The notes beneath the pieces were generated by a model. The model was not told the origin of the DNA and ran no database searches. It was given only the letters and a program-made list of their open reading frames with translations. Source: Salegentibacter salinarum (GTDB taxonomy: Bacteria > Bacteroidota > Bacteroidia > Flavobacteriales > Flavobacteriaceae). Taken from it: a stretch of DNA of 64,000 bases. Both the position numbers and the translations under genes were made by a program. Shown piece by piece: positions 52,274 to 62,600 of the stretch. The DNA lies in assembly GCF_900168115.1 (NCBI RefSeq), contig NZ_FUZC01000001.1:62001-126000 (forward strand), written 5' to 3'. The stretch's first letter is position 1, and every line of letters begins with the position of its first letter.

Positions 52274-52876
52274 ATGAATGAAGAAATTTTAAGAAAAGAA
52301 TCTTGGAATAAAGCTTTACAGTCCTTCGGGAAGGCATATATCTTTAGTCAGCGAGCTGAATTTTATAAAAAATGGATTCGGAGTTTAACATGGTTGGGTA
52401 TAATAATACCCTTAATGATTGGGGGAATTGCGATGGGTTACGGATACAATTCCAGCATTCTTGATATTGCTTTATCTATTACCATCCCAGTGATCACCCT
52501 TCAACTAGGTATATCGGCTTTTGCTTTAGTTAACAACTGGAGTGACTATTTATCTTATTCTCTTGAAGCTACTAATGATTATAATTCGTTGTCTGAAAGT
52601 TTTAAAAAAATAGCAATAAACCCTCCGAAAGATTCATATGAGCATCAAAAGCTTTATGACATCCTTGAAACTAAATATTCCTTAAGGATGCAGCAAGATA
52701 GTAAATATGGACTTAAAGATAGAGAGTTAAGAAGAGGTATGAGAAGTGGGTTGAGGGAATTTCAAAGAGAATGTGTTGCTTGTAGAGAAACTCCCTTATC
52801 AATGCAGTCTACGAGTTGTCAGATATGTGGTAATTTTACAAGAAATTTAATACAAAGAATATTTTATCATGGATGA
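52274..52876 (+). CDS. Two-helix membrane protein with CxxCx(11)CxxC tail (SLATT-like)
   Basis: A 200-residue protein. Residues about 37-57 (SLTWLGIIIPLMIGGIAMGY) and 60-86 are two adjacent transmembrane helices. They are followed by a charged cytosolic helical region, the layout of SLATT-type pore-forming effectors in nucleotide-signalling defence systems. The C-terminus has Cys167, Cys170, Cys182 and Cys185 in exactly the CxxCx(11)CxxC spacing of a protein class known from mobile elements, so a zinc ribbon is likely. The stop overlaps the next gene by 8 bases. A structured RNA lies 400 bases upstream on the same strand. An effector or sensor role in phage defence is inferred from domain type and neighbourhood. 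Confidence 0.75.
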   Translation: MNEEILRKESWNKALQSFGKAYIFSQRAEFYKKWIRSLTWLGIIIPLMIGGIAMGYGYNSSILDIALSITIPVITLQLGISAFALVNNWSDYLSYSLEATNDYNSLSESFKKIAINPPKDSYEHQKLYDILETKYSLRMQQDSKYGLKDRELRRGMRSGLREFQRECVACRETPLSMQSTSCQICGNFTRNLIQRIFYHG

Positions 52877-53057
52877 CCAATTAGCTAATGTTTTTAGAGG
52901 ATATATAGAACTAGGAATACAAGAGAGAAAAGAATTTAGAGAAATGATATCAGAATTTGAAGGTGCGGATTATTCTAAAAAAAAGGAAGCCAGAGAAATT
53001 TTCAACAAAAGTCTAGGTCCCCTTATGAACGATGTTTGTAAATGCTGCGGTAAATAA
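52869..53057 (+). CDS. Small Cys-tailed protein coupled to the SLATT-like gene
   Basis: A 62-residue, highly charged helical protein (MDDQLANVFRGYIELGIQER, YSKKKEAREIFNKS) ending MNDVCKCCGK. The ATG lies inside the end of the preceding gene, overlapping by 8 bases, so translation is coupled and the two products are probably made in fixed ratio. The CxCC tail could add to a metal site shared with the partner's CxxC pairs. No family recognised. Confidence 0.65.
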   Translation: MDDQLANVFRGYIELGIQERKEFREMISEFEGADYSKKKEAREIFNKSLGPLMNDVCKCCGK

Positions 53058-53103
53058 GTATTAATAACACTTACTTTATACTTTTAACTTCTACTCTAAA
53101 AAT

Positions 53104-53511
53104 CTAAGATACCACTCCTAAAACCTTTGAGCCATCTTTAGAAAGCACAAAGGTTTCAGTTCGTTCCTGCCTGGTATTTAATTTGGGATTACAAAAAGAA
53201 AATGTAGTCACTACCTTTTTAACCAGAACGACATTGTCATCCTGATTTTCATATTTTCCTAATGCTACTGCTTTTTGATCTTGGGTTTTTTCCAGTGATA
53301 GTAGAGCTTTTTCTAAGCCATTTTTATAAAGTTTTATTACCGAATTATTAGCTGATATTTTTGCCAGGTTGTCAATATTTGAAAGATCCAATGATTTATT
53401 TTCCGCTTTAGCCGATTGTATGTTTGGTATAGCTTTTTTCTCCTTTTCTTCTCTTCCATCTTTTAAAATAATTACGAGTTGTGAGTAAATTTTCTCCGGC
53501 CTTGCCGGCAA
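53104..53511 (-). pseudogene. Possible 5'-truncated gene remnant, 135 residues
   Basis: The open frame contains no ATG at all; the only start is a TTG at 53511, and an in-frame TGA lies a few codons further up. The product (RPEKIYSQLVIILKDGREEK, and ending RTETFVLSKDGSKVLGVVS) has a sensible composition and a beta-rich tail but no recognised family. The absence of a credible start and the closeness of repeat copy B suggest the 5' part was lost when the island was rearranged. It could instead be a short gene using TTG. Confidence 0.35.
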
Positions 53512-53539
53512 GTCTGCAATCGATCGTAAAATTTTTCAA

Positions 53540-53596
53540 AATTTGTACGGACGAATACACATCTTGCAGAGTAAAATCCGTAAATTAACATTTGAA
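53540..53596. repeat. 57-nt direct repeat, copy B
   Basis: Matches 51023-51079 in the same orientation, with AATACACATCTTGCAGA in the middle. The rest of this gap (53597-53866) is AT-rich and shows no gene or RNA. Confidence 0.55.
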
Positions 53597-53866
53597 TTCT
53601 AAGGAAATAGAAAACAATTTTAACTGAAATTTAATTTAGTTAAAAAGTGAAAAGTAAACTCGTAGGATCTATTTGTTTTTAAAATCTTCAACCTCTTTTA
53701 TAAAAAATATATTTTAAATTATATATTCTAGTTAATCAAAAATATAATTCTGTTTTCTCCAAAATATAGAATTTATCTGTACAAATGCCAAAGAGGGAAA
53801 TCATACTTGGCCAATGAAAATAAAAAGCTTTGCGGAGTTAAATTGCGTGAAGAATAATTCGGATAG

Positions 53867-54220
53867 ATGTACACTAAATATGATCAGCCACCTGAAGAAG
53901 AAATTCAGAACCCGCACCACGGAGTAACTTTCGATTATTACTTTATGGGTAGAAGGCAAGGGAATCAACCAGGATCTACCTATGTAGACCTTATTCTGTG
54001 CTCCGCTGTATATGATTCCCAGAATAATAAATACACCAGGAAAGAACATATGGGTATGGATCGTTCACAAGTCAAATCTCATATTGAAAACAGGATCCGG
54101 CAGCACCTGGCAGATTTAGGAGTTGACCCGGTTATGGTAAAAGGATTAATGCGAGATTTTGAAGTTGATCTAAGCAAGTGCCGGGAATATGATTCGGACG
54201 AATTCCGACCGCCACTTTAA
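53867..54220 (+). CDS. Hypothetical protein, 117 residues
   Basis: Starts at ATG 53867 (MYTKYDQPPEEEIQNPHHGV). It has an early aromatic FDYYFMGRRQG, a beta-strand-like YVDLILCSAVYD and a late helical RSQVKSHIENRIRQHLADLG. No family is recognised. Composition and a full-length clean frame support coding. It converges with the five-gene operon on the minus strand, leaving 68 bases between the ends. Confidence 0.6.
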   Translation: MYTKYDQPPEEEIQNPHHGVTFDYYFMGRRQGNQPGSTYVDLILCSAVYDSQNNKYTRKEHMGMDRSQVKSHIENRIRQHLADLGVDPVMVKGLMRDFEVDLSKCREYDSDEFRPPL

Positions 54221-54288
54221 AAATAATGAGTTTAGAATTACACAATTTCGACTACCACTGTATTAGGTTCAAATGATGTGTATTTAAA

Positions 54289-55749
54289 CTAAGTTATCTC
54301 CTTGAAATAATAATCTCGAAGTATTTCTTTGAATTTTTCAGAATTCAATTTATTGGCTTTCTCTTTTATATCGTTTTGGTCTAAGTAATCAAAATCAAAC
54401 TTTCGAACCTTTTTTTTAGTTGCTTCTAATAGAACTATTGCCTCTTTTGTAAATCCGCCGGTGCTCCATATCTCAAACCGATGCCTTTGCTCAGGATGAG
54501 CAATAGCTAACCAACCTCTAATCTCCTTTATTTTCTCTGACAAATAAATTTCTACAAAGCCTATATCTACTGGGTAATTATACCCCTTACACTCAATTAT
54601 ACAAATTTCGTTTTCACTCTTTGCTAATACATCTATTTCTCTTGTTCTATTGGAGTCTGTTACAGGAATTCTTTTGCCTATATCAAGAGATTGGGAGTAT
54701 TTACTAAAGTAAAAACCTACAGCTAATTCAAATAAATCACCCCTTAGGTTATTAGTCTTACCGTCAATAAGTTTTGTTAGTTTCTTCATCAACTGCAAAT
54801 ACTTTTCTGGCTCTGTTTTTAGAATTGCTCCAGCATTAGTCACAGTATTGATCAAATTTTTCAATAAATCGCTATAATCTTTACCAAATAATTCTTTTAT
54901 GGAAGCAACTAAGACTCCTCTGCTCTTTAAGCTATTTAGACCCTCTGCTGTTATACCGTCAACCAATAAAACGGGTAATAGTTTTAAAGTGGGATTAGAA
55001 GCCTTTATAGAGGCTATTTTTTTTAAAAAAAAACTTACAGTATCTTCATTTGTAATATTACCTATAAGAATGTCAGCTACAAGAAATCCAGGTTTTTTTG
55101 TTTTACCAATGTAACCAACTAATCCATCAATATAAGTGGGCGCTGTAAATGCAAATTGGAAATTTCCCACCACATTATTGTTCTTACTCTTTTTAAATGA
55201 AACTAGTCCTATATTTTTACTCCATGTTTCAAATTGCTGTATTACTAAACTTTTAGATAACTGTACACCTTTTATGTATCTAATGTTTGGACTTAGATGT
55301 TCCGCTATTGAAATATTTAGGCCAAATTCTCCGTTTCTTGTTTCATGAATTAAGTTATGCTTTTTCATCAATTCAATAACTGATGAAAATTTCATATGCC
55401 CCTTTACTAAGTTCACTGGGCTCATAGAATAATTCGCCAATTCATCAACGGGAACTAATCCGTGATGATATTTTAGTCCGTTTATAATTGAGTAGCAGCG
55501 TTTTCCATCTGTTTTAAACGCTTTAACTAAATCGTCGAAATAGTCTCGAGTTTGGTAATTATCTGAGTGATAAATAAAAACTTTATTATCTGAAAACAAC
55601 CCACTTATTTTATGAATAGGACTCTTAAGCCTTTGCACACGTTTACGAGCAGCATCGTTGGATATTCCTTGTTTCTTCTCTATATATCGAGCTAGCTCTC
55701 CTGATAGAATACCGCCTCTTTCCTTAACGTATTTCTCTAAATATGTCAC
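54289..55749 (-). CDS. Unnamed protein with C-terminal PD-(D/E)XK nuclease motif
   Basis: A 486-residue protein starting at GTG 55749. Residues about 1-60 look like a helix-turn-helix/winged-helix region (GGILSGELARYIEKKQGISN). The middle (about 150-330) has an alpha/beta pattern with no name that I know. The end has the nuclease core: E341 in RGDLFELAVGFYF, D373 in TREIDVLAKS, and E386-x-K388 in IIECKGYN, in the order of Mrr/RecB-like PD-(D/E)XK enzymes. It is the last gene of a five-gene operon, 24 bases after the helicase. It may be a restriction-type effector or an accessory to the Gabija-like pair; I find no published system with this exact third member from memory. Confidence 0.75.
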   Translation of the reverse strand: MTYLEKYVKERGGILSGELARYIEKKQGISNDAARKRVQRLKSPIHKISGLFSDNKVFIYHSDNYQTRDYFDDLVKAFKTDGKRCYSIINGLKYHHGLVPVDELANYSMSPVNLVKGHMKFSSVIELMKKHNLIHETRNGEFGLNISIAEHLSPNIRYIKGVQLSKSLVIQQFETWSKNIGLVSFKKSKNNNVVGNFQFAFTAPTYIDGLVGYIGKTKKPGFLVADILIGNITNEDTVSFFLKKIASIKASNPTLKLLPVLLVDGITAEGLNSLKSRGVLVASIKELFGKDYSDLLKNLINTVTNAGAILKTEPEKYLQLMKKLTKLIDGKTNNLRGDLFELAVGFYFSKYSQSLDIGKRIPVTDSNRTREIDVLAKSENEICIIECKGYNYPVDIGFVEIYLSEKIKEIRGWLAIAHPEQRHRFEIWSTGGFTKEAIVLLEATKKKVRKFDFDYLDQNDIKEKANKLNSEKFKEILRDYYFKEIT

Positions 55750-55773
55750 ACCACACTATTTATATAATCTAAC

Positions 55774-57804
55774 TTATTGCTTCCTCTGTTTTTTAATTTG
55801 AATGACATCCCAGTCATTTTCATTTATTTCTTTTAAGAATAGTTCAGCCCGGGAATTATCAATAGCAAAACATAGAAGGTGAGTAGGTCTTGAAAAACCC
55901 ACGTAAGCCATTCTTGCAGATTGAATTATTTTCTCAACGCTTCCTCCTTTATAATTATTTAGATACTCTCTTATAGGTGTTCCTAATATTTGATTTCGTA
56001 AACGTTCTGATTCATAGCTTCCAGCTCCTCTGCTAAAAAAGGTTTCTAAATATAACGTTGCAGTATGGGTTTGACCTTTTACAGAATGAATAGAACTTAC
56101 ATTAACACGAAAACCATTTTTTTCAAAGAACTGTGTATCTTCATCAGGAATTTCAACGTCAATATTTGTTGATGATTCATTAATAAATTCTTCCGAGAAC
56201 TTAAGTTGCCTATCGAAGCTGTTAAGAAATTCTGGTACATATGCCCTTATTTCTTTTAGTACTAGACTTATTTCGCCCGTTTTAAGTCCAAGACACCAAT
56301 TATATAATTTAAGTTTTAGAGAGTCATACTCTTCATTATCTAAATCTTTAAAATACTTAATTAATTTAGAAATTGTAAAAACTCTGGAGTACTCGTCTCT
56401 TATACCTTCTAAGTATAATATCTTATTGAGTGCATTAAGTATAGACTTACGGTACGGACCTAGTGTATAACTCCTATTTTCAATAAACTTTAAATAATCT
56501 TCTAAAGTGTCGTAGTCAATTTTTTTTGACTTACCGTTTGTTTTGAAATTTTCCCAGTAATCAGATATACAAATCTTATTGACATCATTGTGATGTTTTC
56601 TCCACCCTATTGCCTCATATTTATTATCCTCGTTGGCTATGATTAGACCATCATCTATTAATTCTTTAATTAGATCAGAAAATACTGGAATCACATCGGT
56701 TTTTCTTTCAATATCGTAACAGATTAATTTAGGCTTTATGGTTAATTGGTTACCATTAGTATCTGTCATTCTACCTTCAACTTGAGTTGAAGTCAGTGAA
56801 AACTTTTCAACGATTTTAGCAATAGGAGCACTTAGTCTATGACTTCCATTGATAAATACTTTTTCTGAGCGCTGATTCCATATTTCATTTACATCTAAAG
56901 ATTTTGAGTATATAGATTGGTTTACATCACCTAACCTCTGATAAAAAGAAATACTATTTTCGCTAGCAAAGATTCTTTCTAACAAATCAAACTGATGCTT
57001 CTCCATATCTTGCATTTCGTCTACAAAAACATACTTAAACCTATTTTGGATAAGATTTTTGTATGAAGGTATTTCAGTTAAGATTAGATCAGCAAGTAAG
57101 TAGGCATCATCATAGCATAAAACCCCTGCTTCTAAAACTTTTAATTTTGTTTTATATAACCAATCGGCTATTCTATCAAGTTCATTTTTATTGAATTTTT
57201 CTTTTCTTGGTGTAGGTGTTTTTATTACTAGAGGATCCCCAGATATGGACTTAGCAAGTCGAAATAAACCATCTTCAAGTACAAATCTTATAGAGAAAAG
57301 TACATTGAAATTTGTATTATAATAAATAGCATTTTTCTTTTCTTGAGTGTCAAAACCTGTTTTATTATAATAAAAAATTCGACCTATTGTCTCGTTATAT
57401 ATTTCATCATCTATTCGTACTGGCCTTTGTTTATACTTGGTTACATATGCAGGTATTGCTAAAAAAACATCGGTAAAACTTTGTATTGTTCCAACAAAAT
57501 TAGGGTGAGAAAATAGCATAGGGCAATGATGTCCTATTTTATTTTTAATTTCATCAATGGCAGCATTTGTATGAGACAAGATTAGAATTCCTCTATTTTT
57601 TTCAAGAGGTAAATGTCTTTCTAAAATCAACAATTTTGCTAGTAAAGCAGTTGTTTTTCCGCTGCCTGGAACTGCTTGTAAATCTAAAGTTTTAAAATTT
57701 TTTATAAAATTTAAACGCTCTTGATCAAAAGTCTGCCCTGATTTTAACAATAAGGATTCTGTATATGCTATGTCATCTGGAGTTACTTCAATCATTGCAG
57801 ACAT
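55774..57804 (-). CDS. UvrD/Rep-like superfamily 1 helicase, GajB-like
   Basis: A 676-residue helicase. Walker A is AVPGSGKTTALLAKL (residues 44-58), motif Ia ILILSHTNAAIDEIK, motif II FVDEMQDMEKH (near 260-270), motif III FYQRLGDVNQSIY, motif V SSIHSVKGQTHTATLYLE and a late motif VI YVGFSRPTHLLCFA. In class 2 OLD (Gabija) loci such a gene follows the OLD nuclease, and here it does with a 17-base overlap. Known GajB proteins are shorter (about 500 residues); the extra length lies mainly between motif III and motif V. It probably senses or processes DNA ends in phage infection. Confidence 0.85.
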   Translation of the reverse strand: MSAMIEVTPDDIAYTESLLLKSGQTFDQERLNFIKNFKTLDLQAVPGSGKTTALLAKLLILERHLPLEKNRGILILSHTNAAIDEIKNKIGHHCPMLFSHPNFVGTIQSFTDVFLAIPAYVTKYKQRPVRIDDEIYNETIGRIFYYNKTGFDTQEKKNAIYYNTNFNVLFSIRFVLEDGLFRLAKSISGDPLVIKTPTPRKEKFNKNELDRIADWLYKTKLKVLEAGVLCYDDAYLLADLILTEIPSYKNLIQNRFKYVFVDEMQDMEKHQFDLLERIFASENSISFYQRLGDVNQSIYSKSLDVNEIWNQRSEKVFINGSHRLSAPIAKIVEKFSLTSTQVEGRMTDTNGNQLTIKPKLICYDIERKTDVIPVFSDLIKELIDDGLIIANEDNKYEAIGWRKHHNDVNKICISDYWENFKTNGKSKKIDYDTLEDYLKFIENRSYTLGPYRKSILNALNKILYLEGIRDEYSRVFTISKLIKYFKDLDNEEYDSLKLKLYNWCLGLKTGEISLVLKEIRAYVPEFLNSFDRQLKFSEEFINESSTNIDVEIPDEDTQFFEKNGFRVNVSSIHSVKGQTHTATLYLETFFSRGAGSYESERLRNQILGTPIREYLNNYKGGSVEKIIQSARMAYVGFSRPTHLLCFAIDNSRAELFLKEINENDWDVIQIKKQRKQ

Positions 57805-59608
57805 ACTTTATAGCATCTACTAAATATTTTATACCAGCATCGTCTTCTGCAATCGCACATACCGTTTGTTTCTCAATTTTTGATGCCACTTTATATGCTA
57901 ACTCAGTTTTGTATAGTGTTTTATTTATTAGTTTTTTCCCTAATTCTGCTTCAATATTATTAGGCTCTATTTTTTGGTGTACTTCCATAAGTGCTTCTAT
58001 AAATATAGTTTTGAGCGATGGTGATTTTAATAAGGCATATTCTAATGTCCAATGTCTAGCTATAAAAGATTTCACATTGTCTTTATCAAACTTAGCTTTC
58101 AACTTAGTAATTTCTGCAATTGATTCTGTTTCTACACTGCTCATATCCTTTTTTGTATATACCTTATGAGGCTTACCATCTTCACCAGTCATTATTGTTT
58201 CCTGGAAAGCTCTAATGTCAACATCTGTAATAACAGCGACAGGAATTTCAATTTTATTTCGGAGGTTTTTCTTCCTTAAATAAACTTTAGCATAACGCTG
58301 AAATGCAGTACTCGCCACATTTACTATAGAGACTCCCGCCTCTGTTAAATTCTTTTGAATTATATTTTGCTCTTTTAATCTTTGCGCTATTGCTGGTAAT
58401 AATATTTCTTCAGACCATCCTTCGACCATAATTACACCTTTAGCAAAAAATAGATTAGCTTTGGTAGCATCTAGAAATCGTTCCAAGAATTCATAATCTC
58501 CATTATCTAATTGGGTATACTCTTTACCCATAGGAAAGGCATAATTATTACTACATAAAATAAGGTTTTCTAACTTTATCTTAGAACCAAGATTAGGACT
58601 GTGCGTTGTTAGTACCAGTTGAATCTCTGTGTCTTCCTGTAGCGCTTCAATAATTTGCATTTGCGCCTGTGGATGGAGGTGAGCCTCTAATTCTTCTATC
58701 AAACCAAGTCTTATGCCTGTCCAGTTTTTCTTACGTAAGTGTAATAATTCTGAGGCCATAAATAACCGATTTAGAGTTCCAAGACCTGGATTAATCTCGT
58801 CCTTTATAGACAGTTCTAGTTTCTCCAAAATATTTTTAAGATTATTACCTTTAACCCCAAATAACGACTCCTTTTTTTCATCGTAAAAAGATCTAATATA
58901 GCCGTCTATCTCTTTCTTCAATTCCTTTCCCTTTTGCTCGACAGACGGCAATGGCACACCGTTGTTTGCAAAACCTAAAAAATATTTTTCGACCGAGATG
59001 TTGAAATCATTAAAGAGGCCTACTAACAGGTGATCATTGTTTCTTCCTCTAAACGCTTCGTGTTCTTGAAGAATTTGAGTAAGTCTTGAGTTTATTCGAG
59101 GTACAAGTTCTGATTGGGCATTTCTAAGAGGTTTTAAATATGTTGTTTTTATAAACTCTCTTGCTTCCGCAGTTAGTTGATAACCAACTGGATCAACTCC
59201 TGCTTTTACGTCGGATGGGAATATTCTGTTATCCGCTATATTTCTTCTTACATCATAAATCAAACGTAAAAAGCACTTTGCTTCTTCACCTACCTTTTTG
59301 TCCCAGCCCAGCCATTCAGTAAAATGTTTAGCTTCCTCTGGATCTAAATCTACAAGAATAAGCTCTATCCTTAGCCTATCAGATTCCATATAAAAATCGT
59401 CATTTGCAATTTTTAACCAATCGTAGCTATGAGTTTTAAGAACCAATTTGATAGCATCTATAATTGCTGTTTTTCCAGAATCATTTTGACCAATGAGCAC
59501 ATTTACTCCCTTAGAAAAATCTAAATCAAGGTTTGGTTCTGCCAAATTAAATGGAGCTAAATTTCCATATTTTCTAAAATTCCAAAGTTTTAAGTTTTTT
59601 AAATACAT
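57788..59608 (-). CDS. OLD-family ATPase/TOPRIM endonuclease, GajA-like
   Basis: A 606-residue nuclease. The ABC-type ATPase has Walker A VLIGQNDSGKTAII (residues about 38-51), Walker B GLIEELEAHLHP (near 302-313) and the H-loop VLTTHSPNLGS. The C-terminal TOPRIM domain has the conserved Glu in VEGWSEE (E396) and the DxD in ITDVDIRAF (D462, D464). This is the class 2 OLD architecture used by Gabija, where the nuclease is held off by nucleotides and cuts DNA when NTPs fall. It sits 12 bases after the type IIG gene and overlaps the helicase gene. Confidence 0.88.
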   Translation of the reverse strand: MYLKNLKLWNFRKYGNLAPFNLAEPNLDLDFSKGVNVLIGQNDSGKTAIIDAIKLVLKTHSYDWLKIANDDFYMESDRLRIELILVDLDPEEAKHFTEWLGWDKKVGEEAKCFLRLIYDVRRNIADNRIFPSDVKAGVDPVGYQLTAEAREFIKTTYLKPLRNAQSELVPRINSRLTQILQEHEAFRGRNNDHLLVGLFNDFNISVEKYFLGFANNGVPLPSVEQKGKELKKEIDGYIRSFYDEKKESLFGVKGNNLKNILEKLELSIKDEINPGLGTLNRLFMASELLHLRKKNWTGIRLGLIEELEAHLHPQAQMQIIEALQEDTEIQLVLTTHSPNLGSKIKLENLILCSNNYAFPMGKEYTQLDNGDYEFLERFLDATKANLFFAKGVIMVEGWSEEILLPAIAQRLKEQNIIQKNLTEAGVSIVNVASTAFQRYAKVYLRKKNLRNKIEIPVAVITDVDIRAFQETIMTGEDGKPHKVYTKKDMSSVETESIAEITKLKAKFDKDNVKSFIARHWTLEYALLKSPSLKTIFIEALMEVHQKIEPNNIEAELGKKLINKTLYKTELAYKVASKIEKQTVCAIAEDDAGIKYLVDAIKYVCND

Positions 59609-59620
59609 ATCTTAGATTAC

Positions 59621-62600
59621 CTATGATGCTTCAACAATTTTAATTTCCTCTTCCGTCAACCCATACAAACCATAAACCATCTGGTCAATCTCATGTTCAG
59701 TGTTGTAAATGTGAGCTTGCAGGTCTTGCGCTTTTTTCTTATTCTCTTCAAAGAGTTCCATCCATTCAAACTCATCTTTTTTAGTAAGTGTAGTTATAGG
59801 ATCAAGGTTTTCCTTGGTTCTAATTTTATTGGCCGATTTTATTGCTTTGTTCAGTTCTTTAATGAATGTTGAAAAATCTAAATCATTCCAATTTTCAAGT
59901 TTTCTCTGAAGCCTGTTGAGATGCAATACACTTTTAAAATAGTTTTGAAACCTATTTTTTAATATTTGAAGGTCATTGACATTACTCATAATCTTATCAG
60001 TAGCTTCAGTAAAATATTCTTCATTTTTAAATTCAGGAATTGGAATTTGCTCAAAATATTGAGGTTTCACTTCAATATACCCACCGCTTCTTACGACACA
60101 TATAGATTTCAGAAACTCCCACACTACTTTGGAGTTAAGAACACATAAAAGCGTGCGGTTATCAGAAGGGAGGAATACAGCAGGTGCATTTACATAAGTG
60201 CCTTTTGTATCTAAACAGAACTTATTAGAATTTTGAAGATTTGGAAAGATAATTTTAGGCATTTCAAACAAATCATAATAAGCACAATTTCTCAATTCCC
60301 ACCAGTAATCCCCTTTGTCATACCTTTTTTTTGCAGGTTCAATAAAAGGTGTTAAGTTTTTGAAGATTTTGGGATAATCATTTTTTAAAGACTTTAATTT
60401 ATCATCTTCAGTTTCCAAATTTGGATATACTTCATTAGTCCATTTACTCTCGAACAGTATAAGATTTTGGGTTGCCTCTTGAGTACTCCATTTTTTTATT
60501 TCTTTACCTTCAAATATTGGTTTTATATGATTTTTATTACAAATATCTTCTTGAATTATAAATGCCTCATTAAGGCCGGTTATAAGGCCTCTATAAGACT
60601 TCCCAAATATTTCTTTTACGGTTTTAAGAGAAGCTAATTTTCTAAATAATTTACCCTTCTCAGCAGATAGAAAAGACCATGAGCTTACATTAAGGCTCTC
60701 CTGTAATACATCGATACTTTGGTGAACTTCAATATTTACTACGCTGTTTTGAGATGATTTTGGGATTTTAATATATTTAAACTTGTTGCTTTTTGAATCT
60801 TTTTTATCGAGTATTATAATTACGGGATAGGTAGTTGCTCCATCAAATATTTGCACTTCTGTAAAATCAATATATTCCTGGAATCGTGTTTCTGTATTCA
60901 AATAATTTCTTAGAACATTACCAGCTGTAGTTTTATCAAATGTATTTGATATGTAACCCATTAAACCATTTTCATTAATAAGGTTTGAACCTAACTCGTA
61001 GAAGTAAGCGAATAAATCACTAGCTGGATGAAATACCTTATAATTCTTTTCAAAATAGGGGATAAAATCAGACAACAGCTCTGCTCTTACATATGGAGGG
61101 TTACCAATCACGACATCAAAACCACCCTTTTCAAATATATCAGTAAACTCTTGATCCCACGTAAACGCTTTATTACCGGCCAAGGCCTTATTTTCTATAA
61201 GGCTATTACCGCATTTGATATTGCTGCTTAAATCGTTAAGTTTTCTACGTGGTTGAGCAGTTCGCAGCCACAAGGATAGCTTTGCAATTTCAACACTTTC
61301 CTCGTTCAGATCTACTCCGTAAATGTTGTTTTCCAATATAGTATTCTCAATGTCCGGAAACTGTAAACCCCCTCCCAGAACTTTTGCTTTTAGTTCATCA
61401 ATGTATTTATGTTCCTTTATTAAAAAGTCAAGTGCTTGGTTTAAGAATGCTCCAGAACCACAGGCAGGATCACAAATAGTTATTTGTAATAACCAATCAC
61501 GATAGTTGTCAAGAATTTGAACCAGCTTTTCGATGGTTGATTTGTTACGGTTTTTACGTCCTTTGAAATATTGCTCTTCATCAAACCCTAACTCCTTTTT
61601 CTTCTCGTTACAGAGCTTACCTATTGTATTTTCTACAATGTATTTAGTTATATATTTGGGAGTATAGAATACACCGTCTTTTTTACGTTTGGTGGATTGC
61701 TTATCAAAATCGCCACCTTCAATCTCTGCATTTATACTTTCTATCTCATTCAGCGAATTCTCGAATATGTGACCTAATATGTTGACATCCACCTGACTTT
61801 CAAAATCATAATTTGATAGATTGAGAGTGTGTTTATAGAGCAAATCATTATCTATCTCTAAAGCATCAAGAATATAGTCTGTCTTGAATAAACCACCATT
61901 GTAGGCATAGATTTCTGCACGTTTCTCCGTCCCCTTGCGCCCTCCATCCAAAAAATTGAAATACTGCTTAAAAAGGTCATATAAAGGTCGCTCATCACCA
62001 AAATCCCAGTCGTCCTTCCATTTATTTAAAATTTGGCGAGTAGAATTTGAAGGTAATAGCATTCTGTCTTCAGCGAAAAAGATGAATAAGAATCGATCAA
62101 TTAATTTCTGAGATTTTTTAAATAAAGTTTTCCTTACATTTTTTTCAAGTCGGAGGACATCTTCGTGGTCTTCTATATTCTCAATTTGGGAAAGTTTATT
62201 CTTTACAGTTTTTGAGTTGTTTTTGATAAGATCTCGATATAACTCACGCTTGAATAGTGAATAATCTTTATAGAATTTTTTAGTGATTTCCTCTTCTTCA
62301 GCAATAGAAGCTTCTTTGACTTTTAAAGGAATATTATTTAGAACCTTATCCTTTTGTAAACATAGATATAGGAGATTGAATTTTTCTTTGGTAAGAGAAA
62401 ATAGATCGAACTCTTCAAATTCAGTAGCATCCTTAATGTAAAAGCGAAGCTTTTCAAAATTTGAGGTGACCACATACACACATTCGTTATTGTTAGCTTT
62501 ATAATCAAAAGCCTGCTTTCTTATACTTTCGAGATCTTTAGTATTAGTTCCCTTCAACTCAATTACACCAATTGCTGAATCTTCTTTTAGGATTGCACCA

